A stretch of DNA of 64,000 nucleotides, taken from positions 186,001 to 250,000 of the forward strand of contig CAVSKL010000001.1 of NCBI GenBank assembly GCA_963728475.1, given 5' to 3'. Positions 44,301 to 53,559 of the stretch are shown in pieces. Both the position numbers and the translations under genes were made by a program. Under the pieces are notes generated by a model, which did not search any database, was not told where the DNA came from, and worked only from the letters and a program-made list of their open reading frames with translations. Numbering within the stretch: the stretch's first letter is position 1; each line of letters opens with the position of its first letter. This DNA is from CAVSKL01 sp963728475 [NCBI: Candidatus Eiseniibacteriota bacterium]. Its GTDB lineage: Bacteria; Eisenbacteria; RBG-16-71-46; JABDJR01.

Positions 44301-47300
44301 TCTCCGGATCGGTCACGTCGTCGTAGAACTGCAGGCTCATCCCGTTGATGGCCTCGACGTCGTTCGCCTGGTCCACCAGCGAGGCCACGAACGTGATCTG
44401 GCCCGCATCGGGGCAGAGATCCGTCATCTGGTCCAGCATGTCCGGCCGGATGTTGTCGTGGTCATCGAGAGTGGTTCCGTTCGCGCCTTCCGGCCCGACC
44501 TGGGTCAGGACGAAGTGCGGAGCGGTGTGGTCGATGGTGACCGGAATGACCGGAAGTTCGTCCGGGGTGCCGTCGTTGTTGGTATCACCCTGGACGTTGC
44601 CGTCCGCGTCGGTGGCGTAGCTCCGGAGGTACCAGGTCCCCTCGGTGGTGTACGGAGCCACGTCGGTGTTCCAATCGAACTGCCAGGCGGCCAGAAGCGG
44701 CCCGGGCAGTGCGTTGAACTCGTTGATCACGGCGAGGTCGGTCCAGGTGGTCTGGTCTTGCGAGACCTGCACCACCACCGTGGCCACGTCGTGAGCGTTC
44801 CATCCGGTCGCCCGCCCGAAGACCGTGACCGTATGGCTCAGAGCCAGGGTCGGGTCGAAGGGCTTCTTGTAGTTGCCGCCCAGAAGCGGGTCGTTCGGGA
44901 AGCACCCGGCATAGAAGCGGGTGATCGCCGAGACCGGCCCGGTCTGGTCGTTCAGGATCACGTTCACGTGGCAGTTCAGCTCGGGATCGTCGCCCTGGTC
45001 GTTGCCGGCCTTGTCCACGGCCCGGGCCCGGAGCGTGACGTAGAAGTCACCGGCCAGGTTCTCGGCCAGGAAGCCGGTGTTCCAGCTGCTGTGCCACTTC
45101 CCGTCCTCGCCCGCCGCCGAGACCCAGGGGTCGTCGTCGCTGTTGAGCGGGGTCGGGTCGATCACGTTCCAGTTCTGGCCGCCGTCCAGGCTGTACTCGA
45201 ACTGAACGTGGTCGAGATCCGTGTCCGAGCTGGTGGCCACGAGGTCCACCGTGTCACCGATCTTGATCACGGTGCCGTCGGTGGGCGACTCCAGGCAGGC
45301 CTGAGGAATCCCCGAGTCCACGGTGATCTCGCCGCAGACCTGCGGATCCTGGGCCCGCGGGTGGCTGCAGGAGTAACCGGTGTTGAAGCAGTCGTCCACC
45401 GTCACTACCCGCAGCTTGTAGGTGTAGACCGCTTCGCTCGCGTCGTCGGTCACACCGTCCCGGTTGTTGTCGATGCCGTCGTGGAGCGGATCCATCCATC
45501 CCGGCAGGGTGACGGTGCCGCCCCACCCACCGTCGTCGGTGTGCAGGGTGTTCCAATCACCGTTGTTGGTGTCGGTGAGCAGGGTCCGCCAGCGGCCGTT
45601 GGTGTCGTCCACCGAGGCCTGGATGACGACCTTCTTCACCCGGATGATGTCGGCGCTGAGGTCGACCGGGTCGTGAACCTCGGCGTTGAACTGGACCGTA
45701 GCGCCCGGGGCCACCACGTCCTGGGAGGCCCAGAACTTGGTGACCTTCTCGGGCACGTTGTCGTAGACGTTCCAGATCTGGCCGAGGGCCCCGCCGTTCA
45801 CCCCACCCGACATGAGGTTGGTGCTGGCGTTGCCCTGGTCGTCGGTGACCGTCACCACCGTCTGCCGGAGCTGGTTCAGCCCGAACAGAGCGCCCGGGTC
45901 CGTGGTCGAGTAGATCCAGACGACGTCCGGAAGGACGATGCTGGAACCCGCGTTCCGCGGATCCGCGATGTTGGTGACCTGGTCGTCGCCCACCAGGTCC
46001 ACGCTGAAGCTGTAGGCGTAGGTCGCCCCCAGGGGCAGCGTGGCCATGTAGCTGAAGGTCCCGTCTCCATTGTCCGTCATCTCGGCGTTGGTGACGCTGA
46101 TGCCGGGGATGGAGATGGTCACGTTCTCGACGGAGTCGGGGTTGATGGCTTGGAGCTTGCCGTTGGCCATCACGCTCGCCATGTCGTCGATGTAGAACGT
46201 GATCGGGAGGGTCACCACCGAGTCGGAGTCCGCGGTGAACTTGGTGAAGGTCACCGCCGGATTCCCGGCCACCGACATGGTGACCGAGGCCCAATCGGAC
46301 CCGTCGTCGCCCAGCGGGATCTGAACCCCGTTGCCGGCCAGCTTGGCCTTGTCGAGCTGCTGGGCCGGGGTGACGAAGAACTGCTCCTCGATCCCGGAGA
46401 GCTTCGACTTGCTGGAACCGAAGTCACCGCTCACGTCGGTGCCGCCCACGGACTCGCAGAGCGGGTTGCCGGGGAAGTTCGGGTTCCGGTAGTCGAGGCC
46501 CCAGACCGTGAACATCGGAGCCGAGGTGTCGGCGATCGGAAGGACGAAGCCCTCCGAGAAGCACGACTCGGCGCAACCGTCGAACCCGGCGAAGTTCCGG
46601 GTGGCGGTGGCGATGATGTCGTAGGCCGTGGTGGCCGAGATGGAGGGAACCGGAACCAGCCCGCCGGGGCTGTCCGCATCCCACGCGACCGAGTACGGGG
46701 CCACCTCGTCGCCGGTGGCGATCATCTGGCAGGTGGTCACGTCGTAGTCGATGGTGACCGAGTCGGTGGCCGCCATGGCGCCGCCGAAGACCAGGGTGTT
46801 CGGACCGGTGATCGTGTAGTCCGTCTTGGTCTTGGTGGCCAGGGCCGCGAAGTCGGCCGTCGAGTACCACATGGCCTCGACGCCGTTCACGTTCACCGTC
46901 TCGTTGCCGTGCATCCCGGCGGTGTTGTCGGCGTAGATGGTGTGGCTGGTGGTCGCGGTGTAGGGATACGAGGTCGAGACGTCGAGGACCTCGCCCTGAA
47001 TCCGCTCCGCGTACCAGAAGTTCACCGTCACCGACTGGGTGTCGGTCGGGTCGTCGAGCGTGCCCTTCACGACCACTTCCTCACCCGGGGTGAGGCTGGT
47101 CACCGGGACGCCGTTCTTCTCCACCGACGCCACCGTGGCGGTCCGGTGGTTCAGGCTGAACCGGAAGGGATTCCCGAAGACCGGCGTCATGTTCCCGTTG
47201 GCGTCGAAGCCGCGCGGGAAGAACTCGTACACCCCGTCGGCGAGACCGTTCAGGTCCCACGCGAAGGTATACGGGTAGCTGCTGTCGCTCAGGCCGGGAA

Positions 47301-50300
47301 CCATGGCCCACGAGGTGGTGTCGGAAGCCGTGAGGCCCGCCACCTTGCGGTACCAGATCTCGACCCGGTCGATCGCCTGGGTGTCCTCGGCGGTCACCAG
47401 CATCGTGATGGTGGTCGGCTGGAGGCAGAACGCATCCGCCGAGCCGCGCAGCACCGTGTTGGCGTCGAGAGTGTCCCCCTCGGCGGTCACGATGTACACG
47501 ATGTCGGTTTCCGGACCCTTGTTCTCGCTCAGGACCAGACAGGCCTTGCAGAGATTCGGATCGCTGTCGAAGTTGCCGGCGTGGTCGTAGGCGATGGCGC
47601 GGACGTTGGCCTCGGTGTCGGTCGGGAAGACCATGTCCCCGTAGTGGAAGACGGCGGTCCAATCCGGCCCGACGATGTCGGTGGCGAACCAGGTCCAGGT
47701 CACGCCGCCGTCGAGGCTATAGAAGAACCGCACCGAGTCGATGTCGGCCGCGGTGGTCCCCCCGGTCGTCTCCGCCACGAAGGTGAGGGAGTCCTGGGGA
47801 GAGACCTGCGGACACACCGGACCGGCAGGGAGCGCCACCGCGGCGCTTCCATCGGCCGGGATGTAGGAGGTCACGCAGACCGTCGGGGCCTGGCTGTCGA
47901 TGGTGCACTGCTCGAACCAGATGTTGGTGTCGGTATCCGGCACGCCGTCGTGGTTCGCGTCGTCGTCCACGTTTCCGAACTCGTCGGTGGCCACCGCACG
48001 GGTGAGGTAGCTGCCGTTGAGACCGGCCACGGACCACGCCGTGCTCCAGAGGTCGACCTGGTTGTCGCCGGCGCCGTTGAGGCGGTTGTCCAGCATCAGC
48101 CAGTCGCTGGTGTCGAGCGTCCCGTTGGTGTTCACGTCGGCGAAGTACTCGCCGGTCGCGAACGCCGACAAGGTGGCGCCGTTGGCGGGAGTGGTCCCGG
48201 TGGAGAACACCGGGGTCTGACCGCTGTAGGTGCCGCTCACGGTGTTGTAGACCGGGTCGACGGGGTTGTAACCGTCCCCGTCCACGTCGTAGAAGCGGTA
48301 GTTGGCCAGGCTGGCGTGATTCGCCCCCGCCAGCGTCTCGACGTGGGCAAACCCGGCCCGGAGGACCACGTCGCCCTTGCGCTCGCCCGCGACGTCGCCC
48401 TGGGTGTCGATCGAAACCCAGCTCGAACCGTCGTTGGGCTGGCCGTCGCCGTTGGTGTCCGCGTAGTACTGGAACTCGACCTTCTTCACCGCGGTGTCGT
48501 GGATGTACACGTTGGCGAAGAGGCTGTCCGTACCGGGGTTGGCGGTCGGGACGCAGGGCTGCATGTAGGCGCGGAGGCCGATGTTGTCGAGGGTCGCCGT
48601 GGCCACGCAGGCCATGTTGGCGTTGTTGTTCCCCTCGATGTCGAAGGCGATCGCGCGCAGGTCGTAGCTCCCGGCGGCGAGCCCGTGGGTGTCCCAGGTC
48701 ACGGTGGCCACGAGGGTGTCGGGGCCCGTGCTGATGATCGGATGCTTGATCCCGGTCACGTCCACCAGAACGTCCGGGATGCCGTCGCCGGTGGTGTCCA
48801 CCGGCACGCCGGTCAGGGACGGCAGGCTCTGCCAGGTGGTGGTGCCCACCGGGCGGTACTGGAACTCGATCCGGACCACATCGTTGGTGGTCGAGTCACC
48901 GTCCCCGTCGGTGAAGCAGGCGGAGATGTCCACCGCGCTCTCGAGCGGGACGAACGCGCCGTCGGTCACGTCGTAGTCGCTGCCGATCTGGCAGAGGCAG
49001 GACATGGGCGGCGTGCAGTCGGTGATGATCGCCTGCAGTTCGAAGCACGGGGTGGTCGCGGTGGCGTCGGTGTACAGGCTGTCACACAGCGCTTGCGGCT
49101 CCACGTTGCCGAACTTGTCGGTGGCGATGGTCCGGAAGTAGACCGTGTCCTGGCGCGCGGGCGGCATGTTGCCGATCGGAGCGCCGGCGTAGGTCCACTG
49201 CAGGGTGAAGGGCGAGGAGGTGTCGGTCCCGATGGTGGTCCAGCTCTTGGTGCCGGCATCCCACATCTGGAAGTCCACCGAGGCCACGTCGTTGACGTCG
49301 CCGCTCACCAGGTCGGCCTGCAGCGTGTAGGTCTTCGGGGCCATGTTCCCGTCCACGTCGCAGATCTGAAGCCCGTCCATCGACGGGTTGGTGTCCACGA
49401 AGTCGTCGAAGGGAGGCGGAGGGATCGAGACCTCGGGGGCGGTGCTGTCCACCGAGAACTTCAGCGGAACCGCCCAATCCGGGTTGCCCTGGTAGCACTT
49501 GTCGTAAGCCACCGCGCGCAGCCGGTAGGTGTCGCCGTCGTTCAACCCGTAGAGGCTCTTGATCACCTTCATGTTCAGGTTCCGGCCGTTCTGGGCGCGG
49601 TAATCGAACGCGAAGGCGGTCCCGCCGTTGTTCACGGGAACGCCGCCGCCACCGGTGATGGAGGCGTAGGAGATGATGTTCCCGGCGCCGTAGGCCCAGG
49701 AGGCGGCGCCGAAGTTGTCGGCGCCGTGGGTCACCATCGAGTTCACGTCCCGCTTGCCGGGGGTGCCGTCGTTGGCGGTGAGGCCATCGGCGTAGGTGTT
49801 GAAGTCCGCCGGCTTGCTGGCGGCCGGAGTCCCGGCGTACTTGGCGATCATGCTGGGATCGCTGAAGCCGGCGACCCAGATCGGACCGCTGTAGGCCGGG
49901 TTCGGCAGGTACTGGCCGGCGGAGACGGTGATGGCGACGGCGGACCCGTCGTCGATCCCGTCCTCGTCGTCGTCGGTGGCCGGATTGTAGGTCTCGACCT
50001 CGGACGCGTCGTCGACTACGCCGTTTCCGTCGTCGTCCACGCCGTTGGAGTCCGACTCGTCGATGTTGAACCACACCCACTGGCCGGAGATGACGTTGTA
50101 ACGGAAGAAGGCGTCGTTGTCGTTGTCGCGGAGGTCGGTGACGCGGCTGATGCCGTCGCCGCCGGACGCCTGGGCGTCGGCGTAAGCGTCGGCCTGCATG
50201 GCGTCCACCACCTGCGCATCGTGGAGGTCGGTGCCTTCCTCGAGGTTGTCGTTGACGCCGTCCTCGTCGTCGTCCAGACCGTTGGTCACGGTCGCGACCG

Positions 50301-53300
50301 AGTCGCCGTCGTCGTCGTAGCCCGCGATGCCGGGCATGCCGTCCGTGTTGGCGTCGCCGGCCGGATCGAAGCTCAGCCACTGGAAGTTGGCACTGCTGCT
50401 GCTTCCGGCGACCGGGTCGATCTGGAGCCCCACGAAGGCCACGTCGTCGTCGCTGAGGGTGGAATCCGCCAGGTTGAAGTACGGATTCACCACCCCCGCC
50501 GCGAGCTTGTAGACGTGGTCGCCCGGCTCGATGATGTTGTCGGCAGGGTTGCCGGTGGCGTTGGTGGCCGAGGTCTGCCGCTCCAAGAAGGAGATCTCCG
50601 ACACCGTCGGAGCCTGGCTGTCCTCGGTCGCGGTCAGCACGCTGTCGTTCACCGACTCCTGGGTCAGGGAGAAGCTCGGCACCGACGCGCTCAGGTCGGC
50701 GGTGGTGGGAGCGTTCTCGGTGATGGCGTTCAGGATCGCCTGGCTGGAGACGGCGTTGTCCTTGGCGTGCAGGACCACGGGAACGTCCTCGAGCACGGCG
50801 AAATTGTTGAACCCCTGGGGATCGGCGACGAGGTCGGCCGTGGCGAAGGCGTACTTCACGAAGTAGCGGCCGTGCTCGGCGGGATCGCTGGAGTCCAGGT
50901 TCTGGTCGCCGTAGTCGTAGAGGTGCGGCCGGTAGTCCGTGCCGTTGACGTCGACGAAGGTCTCGCCGGGATCCCACTGCCCGTTACCGTTCTCGTCCAC
51001 GTACGGCTCCGGGAAGTCCTTCTTGCCGTTGCCGGTGAAGGTGGGGTTCACGGCGCCGTTGACGGCCACGTCGATCCAGTTGTTGTTGTCGTCGATCTGG
51101 TTCGCGCCCAGCGAGATGAAGGTCACGCTGTCCGCGCCCGCGGTCTTCACGAACCCGGTGAGGTCCGCGTAGACCAGCAGCAGATCGTTGAGGGCCGGGT
51201 TGCCGCCGGTGGGATCGCTCAGCGAGGCGACCACCCGGAGGGTATCCCCACCGGAGTAGCACGCCGCCTCGTTCATGTTGTTGAGCGGATCCACCGCCGC
51301 CAGCACCTCCGGCGCCTCGGTGTCGTTCAGGATCGCGGTTCCGACGCCGCAGGGGGAGCCGAAGTCGTCGATCGAGACCAGGTAGATCGTGTCGCCGGTG
51401 TAGTTGCCGAAGTCGATCGGCCCGAAGGAGCCGTCCGAATTCACCTGGCCGCTGCCGAGCAGGGTGCCGGTCGGGTAACCCGGCGTGCCGTACACCCGGA
51501 CCGAGTCCACGTTGGTGGAGAGCACGGCGTTGGGATCGCCGCCCACGAACCGGGTGATTCCGTTGCTCCAGACGTGGATGATGTCGTCATCCTCGCCGGC
51601 AATGAAGTCCACCGGGCAGGGGGTCGGGCCGGCCACCAGTCCGCCGAAGAAGAGGTTGGAAGGCGTCAGGAACGCCACGTTTCCTTCCAGGTCGGCGGCG
51701 AGGACACCGAAACGCACCACGTCGGTGGAGTCGATCGGTTGGCCGTTGCTGTAGATGCCGGTCCCCGGTGTGATGTCGTAGGTGGTGATGATGTTCTTGT
51801 CGAGGGATCCCGGGCCGGGGCTCGGATCCGTCACCCACGCCGCGTTGTTGAAGTGCGACTGGGCGTAGAGGATGTCCACCGGATCCGACTTCCGGGTGAA
51901 GAAGAGATAGTAGCCGGCATCGTCGGTGCCCAGCTCGTTCAACGCCACGAAGGCGGTGTCGGTGGGGCTGGCGATGGTCCGCGTGTCCCGCGTGTAGAAG
52001 ATGTTCTGCTGGAACAGGAGGGTGCGAGGAGCAGAACCATCCCGCACGGGGTCGATCGCGCGACCGGCGTAGGCGTCACCGGGAACGAACACGCCCGCGC
52101 GCCATCCGGCGAGGGCGGCGCCCGGCCGGATCTGGACGCGGTCGCCCGGCGTCCAGGTGTTGCCTGCGGTGAAGCCGGTGAGGACCAGCAACGAATCGTT
52201 GTCGTTGTTGTCGGTCACCTGCAGCCCGGTATTGCTGAATCCGAAGAAGTTGAAGCTCGAGGTGTCCGCCGTCGACCCGGTCACCGGGGTGTCGAAGATC
52301 AGCTCGAGATTGTCGGTGCTGAGGGTCGCGTCGCCCCCGTCGTTGTAACGGGCGAGAACCAGGATCGGCGAAGGACGAACGGTCACCGCGTTGCCCACCG
52401 CCGGGTTGCCCTGGAAGTCGAGGACCGCCGGGGACACGCTGATGGTGGTGGTCCCGGGAGCGATGTTCGACCCCTTCATGTTCGTGAACCGGACCTCGTG
52501 GTCGCCGTCCATCGAAGACAGGGAGGGGGAGAAGTCGGCGCCGGGAGCCGTGCTGAGCCCCAGGTCGGTCATGTCCAGCAGGATGTTGCTGGGAATGTCC
52601 CGGTTGAAGACCAAGGTCAGGATGTCGTCGGAGGAGTCCGCGACCGTCCCCCGGTTGTTGTAACCGGCCTCCAGCAGCACCGGCCCCGCGGCCCGCACCG
52701 TGACCCAGCGGGTCGATGCGCTGAGCACGTCGGTGACGTCGCCCGCTCCGCCGTGCCCGCTGACCACGCCGGCCGCGACCATCCGGATCACGGACACGCC
52801 CGCCTTCACCCGGCCGAAGTGGTAGTCCTCGGTGGTGACGGCGGCCGCGTCGAAGGAGACGTCGACGTAGCGCTTGCCGGCGGCCGCGACCTCGACGGGA
52901 TTCACCGAGTCGCTGCCGAACTCCGGCATGTCGAAGTCGAGCTTCGCGTTGGCGGTGCTCAGGGTGGCCGTGTTCAACACGTGGGTGTACCACACGCGGA
53001 GCACGTCGTCCGAGATCGCCTGGGTGTCGTAGCCCGCGATGAAGTCCACGCGGGTGATCACCGGCCCGGTGTTGATGTGGATGAGCGAGACGTCCTCGTT
53101 GATGTTGGACACCCCGCCCGAGGCCGCGATCACCCCCCGACCCGAAAGCTGCAGCGAGTCGGTGGTGGTGGGCTCGGCGGTGAAGCCGGCCAGCCTGACC
53201 ACGTTCGGGTACATCGGGGAAACGTCGGCCACGAAGCCTCCGCTCTTGCCGACCCCGCCCGCGGACGAGTTGAACGCGAAGTCCGCGGCGCCGACCGTCG

Positions 53301-53559
53301 CGGGGTTCACGTCCTTGTTGAACACCACGTACAACGTGTCGTTCGCCAGGCTGTTGTCGTTACCTACGTCGCGATACGTCGCATCGACGATCGCGGGACC
53401 CAGATTGCCCGGCAACCCATCGCCCACCTTGAACGGGGCATAGGCTCCCAGTCGCTCCGGTTCCGGGCGAGGCGCCGCTCCGGAGAAGGTCGCGATGCTG
53501 AACGCAACGACGACCGCCGCCAGGGCCAACGCCACCGTGAACCTTCCTCTCCAGTCCAT
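38398..53559 (-). CDS. Giant secreted multi-Ig protein (about 5,053 aa) with FlgD-type tail
   Basis: The longest gene here, about 15.2 kb. The ATG at 53559 has AAGGAGG eight bases upstream. Signal peptide about 1-30. Residues to about 550 contain at least four Big-5-like Ig domains (TLYVVFNKDVNPATVGAADF, DILTLVFNRDIPSNILLDMT). An acidic Asp/Asn calcium-binding-like stretch follows (DDDGDSVATVTNGLDDDEDG, DDDGNGVVDDASEVE). I count about 20 further Ig/FN3-like modules. Each has a DTTAP-like linker, a W-containing strand, and an ending such as YLRSYATDADGN or YELAAIATDDAGN, many with paired Cys. The last 90 or so residues are a FlgD-Ig sorting-like domain (EVIPNPFNPLVGNATIHFDV, ALANGVYIVRIVV). 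No enzyme domain seen. Probably a cell-surface adhesin or scaffold (inference). An equally long open frame on the opposite strand is a codon-bias shadow. Confidence 0.95.
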   Translation of the reverse strand: MDWRGRFTVALALAAVVVAFSIATFSGAAPRPEPERLGAYAPFKVGDGLPGNLGPAIVDATYRDVGNDNSLANDTLYVVFNKDVNPATVGAADFAFNSSAGGVGKSGGFVADVSPMYPNVVRLAGFTAEPTTTDSLQLSGRGVIAASGGVSNINEDVSLIHINTGPVITRVDFIAGYDTQAISDDVLRVWYTHVLNTATLSTANAKLDFDMPEFGSDSVNPVEVAAAGKRYVDVSFDAAAVTTEDYHFGRVKAGVSVIRMVAAGVVSGHGGAGDVTDVLSASTRWVTVRAAGPVLLEAGYNNRGTVADSSDDILTLVFNRDIPSNILLDMTDLGLSTAPGADFSPSLSSMDGDHEVRFTNMKGSNIAPGTTTISVSPAVLDFQGNPAVGNAVTVRPSPILVLARYNDGGDATLSTDNLELIFDTPVTGSTADTSSFNFFGFSNTGLQVTDNNDNDSLLVLTGFTAGNTWTPGDRVQIRPGAALAGWRAGVFVPGDAYAGRAIDPVRDGSAPRTLLFQQNIFYTRDTRTIASPTDTAFVALNELGTDDAGYYLFFTRKSDPVDILYAQSHFNNAAWVTDPSPGPGSLDKNIITTYDITPGTGIYSNGQPIDSTDVVRFGVLAADLEGNVAFLTPSNLFFGGLVAGPTPCPVDFIAGEDDDIIHVWSNGITRFVGGDPNAVLSTNVDSVRVYGTPGYPTGTLLGSGQVNSDGSFGPIDFGNYTGDTIYLVSIDDFGSPCGVGTAILNDTEAPEVLAAVDPLNNMNEAACYSGGDTLRVVASLSDPTGGNPALNDLLLVYADLTGFVKTAGADSVTFISLGANQIDDNNNWIDVAVNGAVNPTFTGNGKKDFPEPYVDENGNGQWDPGETFVDVNGTDYRPHLYDYGDQNLDSSDPAEHGRYFVKYAFATADLVADPQGFNNFAVLEDVPVVLHAKDNAVSSQAILNAITENAPTTADLSASVPSFSLTQESVNDSVLTATEDSQAPTVSEISFLERQTSATNATGNPADNIIEPGDHVYKLAAGVVNPYFNLADSTLSDDDVAFVGLQIDPVAGSSSSANFQWLSFDPAGDANTDGMPGIAGYDDDGDSVATVTNGLDDDEDGVNDNLEEGTDLHDAQVVDAMQADAYADAQASGGDGISRVTDLRDNDNDAFFRYNVISGQWVWFNIDESDSNGVDDDGNGVVDDASEVETYNPATDDDEDGIDDGSAVAITVSAGQYLPNPAYSGPIWVAGFSDPSMIAKYAGTPAASKPADFNTYADGLTANDGTPGKRDVNSMVTHGADNFGAASWAYGAGNIISYASITGGGGVPVNNGGTAFAFDYRAQNGRNLNMKVIKSLYGLNDGDTYRLRAVAYDKCYQGNPDWAVPLKFSVDSTAPEVSIPPPPFDDFVDTNPSMDGLQICDVDGNMAPKTYTLQADLVSGDVNDVASVDFQMWDAGTKSWTTIGTDTSSPFTLQWTYAGAPIGNMPPARQDTVYFRTIATDKFGNVEPQALCDSLYTDATATTPCFELQAIITDCTPPMSCLCQIGSDYDVTDGAFVPLESAVDISACFTDGDGDSTTNDVVRIEFQYRPVGTTTWQSLPSLTGVPVDTTGDGIPDVLVDVTGIKHPIISTGPDTLVATVTWDTHGLAAGSYDLRAIAFDIEGNNNANMACVATATLDNIGLRAYMQPCVPTANPGTDSLFANVYIHDTAVKKVEFQYYADTNGDGQPNDGSSWVSIDTQGDVAGERKGDVVLRAGFAHVETLAGANHASLANYRFYDVDGDGYNPVDPVYNTVSGTYSGQTPVFSTGTTPANGATLSAFATGEYFADVNTNGTLDTSDWLMLDNRLNGAGDNQVDLWSTAWSVAGLNGSYLTRAVATDEFGNVDDDANHDGVPDTDTNIWFEQCTIDSQAPTVCVTSYIPADGSAAVALPAGPVCPQVSPQDSLTFVAETTGGTTAADIDSVRFFYSLDGGVTWTWFATDIVGPDWTAVFHYGDMVFPTDTEANVRAIAYDHAGNFDSDPNLCKACLVLSENKGPETDIVYIVTAEGDTLDANTVLRGSADAFCLQPTTITMLVTAEDTQAIDRVEIWYRKVAGLTASDTTSWAMVPGLSDSSYPYTFAWDLNGLADGVYEFFPRGFDANGNMTPVFGNPFRFSLNHRTATVASVEKNGVPVTSLTPGEEVVVKGTLDDPTDTQSVTVNFWYAERIQGEVLDVSTSYPYTATTSHTIYADNTAGMHGNETVNVNGVEAMWYSTADFAALATKTKTDYTITGPNTLVFGGAMAATDSVTIDYDVTTCQMIATGDEVAPYSVAWDADSPGGLVPVPSISATTAYDIIATATRNFAGFDGCAESCFSEGFVLPIADTSAPMFTVWGLDYRNPNFPGNPLCESVGGTDVSGDFGSSKSKLSGIEEQFFVTPAQQLDKAKLAGNGVQIPLGDDGSDWASVTMSVAGNPAVTFTKFTADSDSVVTLPITFYIDDMASVMANGKLQAINPDSVENVTISIPGISVTNAEMTDNGDGTFSYMATLPLGATYAYSFSVDLVGDDQVTNIADPRNAGSSIVLPDVVWIYSTTDPGALFGLNQLRQTVVTVTDDQGNASTNLMSGGVNGGALGQIWNVYDNVPEKVTKFWASQDVVAPGATVQFNAEVHDPVDLSADIIRVKKVVIQASVDDTNGRWRTLLTDTNNGDWNTLHTDDGGWGGTVTLPGWMDPLHDGIDNNRDGVTDDASEAVYTYKLRVVTVDDCFNTGYSCSHPRAQDPQVCGEITVDSGIPQACLESPTDGTVIKIGDTVDLVATSSDTDLDHVQFEYSLDGGQNWNVIDPTPLNSDDDPWVSAAGEDGKWHSSWNTGFLAENLAGDFYVTLRARAVDKAGNDQGDDPELNCHVNVILNDQTGPVSAITRFYAGCFPNDPLLGGNYKKPFDPTLALSHTVTVFGRATGWNAHDVATVVVQVSQDQTTWTDLAVINEFNALPGPLLAAWQFDWNTDVAPYTTEGTWYLRSYATDADGNVQGDTNNDGTPDELPVIPVTIDHTAPHFVLTQVGPEGANGTTLDDHDNIRPDMLDQMTDLCPDAGQITFVASLVDQANDVEAINGMSLQFYDDVTDPENPRWVDLGGELGGFQYRDAAGDSQNPDGKWRLEVPSVSALGEAMRNAVGSDLPAKEYRFRVLATDYACNSNDDSEGIWLRLDDVDPIVTYIYAGNKQFEAGSGAEGNSVHVAGGDTVPLAARINDGLWWSYPSGEWPDDHTIKDESAGLYAVQFSYIDGQGHQNVIGLGTLDDMGTPDGADDLWKIDWVTPENLAGSTDSTYTIVVAVRDSSGNCGSNSASGIVTVQDVTPPQDTQLIAVQADDDCNTYPRTPLFGLTIGEEHQDGIGIDETVLTQDLTGAKTLGTVARGVTLYAATPQGDASMDGGHVYFEGRRLDASKPNAAGPWIPIGEGECVYRCGEFVYEPAPGVTGAASHMGPIWATEWNTLAQNPDGSRTWFDPSTDGTLVQVRVRSVDAWGNAEVNVDDAIYRLVVDNTAPTVAVALKNPANGATVTQVERNDKTGVVIEATGGSTDFVNNDLTVTFYYKLKTDLNDANSWVLLDPQNGFAPTNDNPDETRPYSFAWNTNGHRDPDGNPLVANATYDVSVAVQDLVCNTTSVVQNYANSVDATLKVVDTKAPQASIVAIGRDYDGADCYVDENSFVWNPDNARVNGVDVLLARILDGSTDTQDVKFYYRAAGTSAWTLADGDITMKDLDSIQTWTLSEWSTSPLAEGAYELAAIATDDAGNTDAAPAVTRIIIDRTGPAFTAVTPKNDQIIVPENVASNNTDAVKAGIQGLAGSVTPTQVCDPAQRVADLIATTPDADVAYKDSWNNCVNWQWKWSAQEDVDENWHDFDAMTLFDSNLSRYSSTVDLLAEFGHAAGLVDWRVVATDVAGNTTKKTVAAKTIVDNVAPDVEVTNFHVSTNDTTTDDTTIEPINNGQITDVSAGNTVTVYATVDDDEPNLPADHETGVSEVQFFVRPVGGDWGLLGTAGYDAVHGLWKINWNTTGLAEGDYEVKARATDEAANCGDSHTTVTVSVRNVATPLAQVSAFNPDLLSYITKGTNDRVYGLTFGEKEAATVFFQYRPVGTTDWTTIGTAMDTGVSLVTRQAGLIPQDLWYAQLRTSNFASGQMLEFRAVATDALPAKPGDGDLSLKGALPGQGGIVPLAGDTQIFSGLYDLANTPVLTMRVDRAEDGSTKLTPTDTGLGYITNLGVWVTGSTLQTGRIEVSTGDATIAPFVVVVGEDGTGAIAEAIPEMDRKADDNKVWAGEAFDIGQHFTSLDPTQGAILSVYATASKKRTDNNAPAPKTQMVMSSLIFHQVTPNKGSNGVAGVDGRGLLASDGYPTDAFDVSVPAGAFSSNYGLLIKRTDMPVTPEWQDRYIDTVGQAFRTSLHNSNWTAANVLTAAGYDATVWVRYDPADLNGASQSKLTVRRWSGNSTTGWTGAGVQNVVVDTTAHVIRFNTNDIASEVWAVVTTDKTAPVEIVASPEWSGYTDQDPILRGVIRSAGGDIDDNSIELYLDGKLAATTYSDYVLYPGSNLSVSPATSDGQVYGWEYQHTCSNNDALKEGAHTARIVFKDDSGKVYGSDYTFNFMVDRTAPYIEFHGGFVGSPKLTFAAGYTNLNQNILTVRMFDGGSGLLFREDRIDDLTSNDNNECEQENAEELCELYGSLSMDCDELVPGDGGFKYDVWVIDDCVSCGQGSQLDIDNQEQRTLLYTGTADALAPYITPSLSEYTPGDTLNVPLAVLTGGHRLHDGAVLEITLYSDKVTVGGQATVSADLQAALDAMKVFGPIKYDAAGQEYTVYTRGPMDNVFNAGSRFVEQRFIVDMTPPVVVPSSPGVACDGGTATPVEQTDHYTFTASFQDAGVGVDPSTVTVKVMGPNGNTIAAEPEVTENGVSVNITNGGNLLAPGTYSVTISGQDKLGNKFSSTCTFQVGADVIKVSGAEVIPNPFNPLVGNATIHFDVTRPADVEVTAYDWAGDYVATIFKGTKGIGPVNLEWSGQTEDGRALANGVYIVRIVVSDGSRQEPKVLKVAIWNER

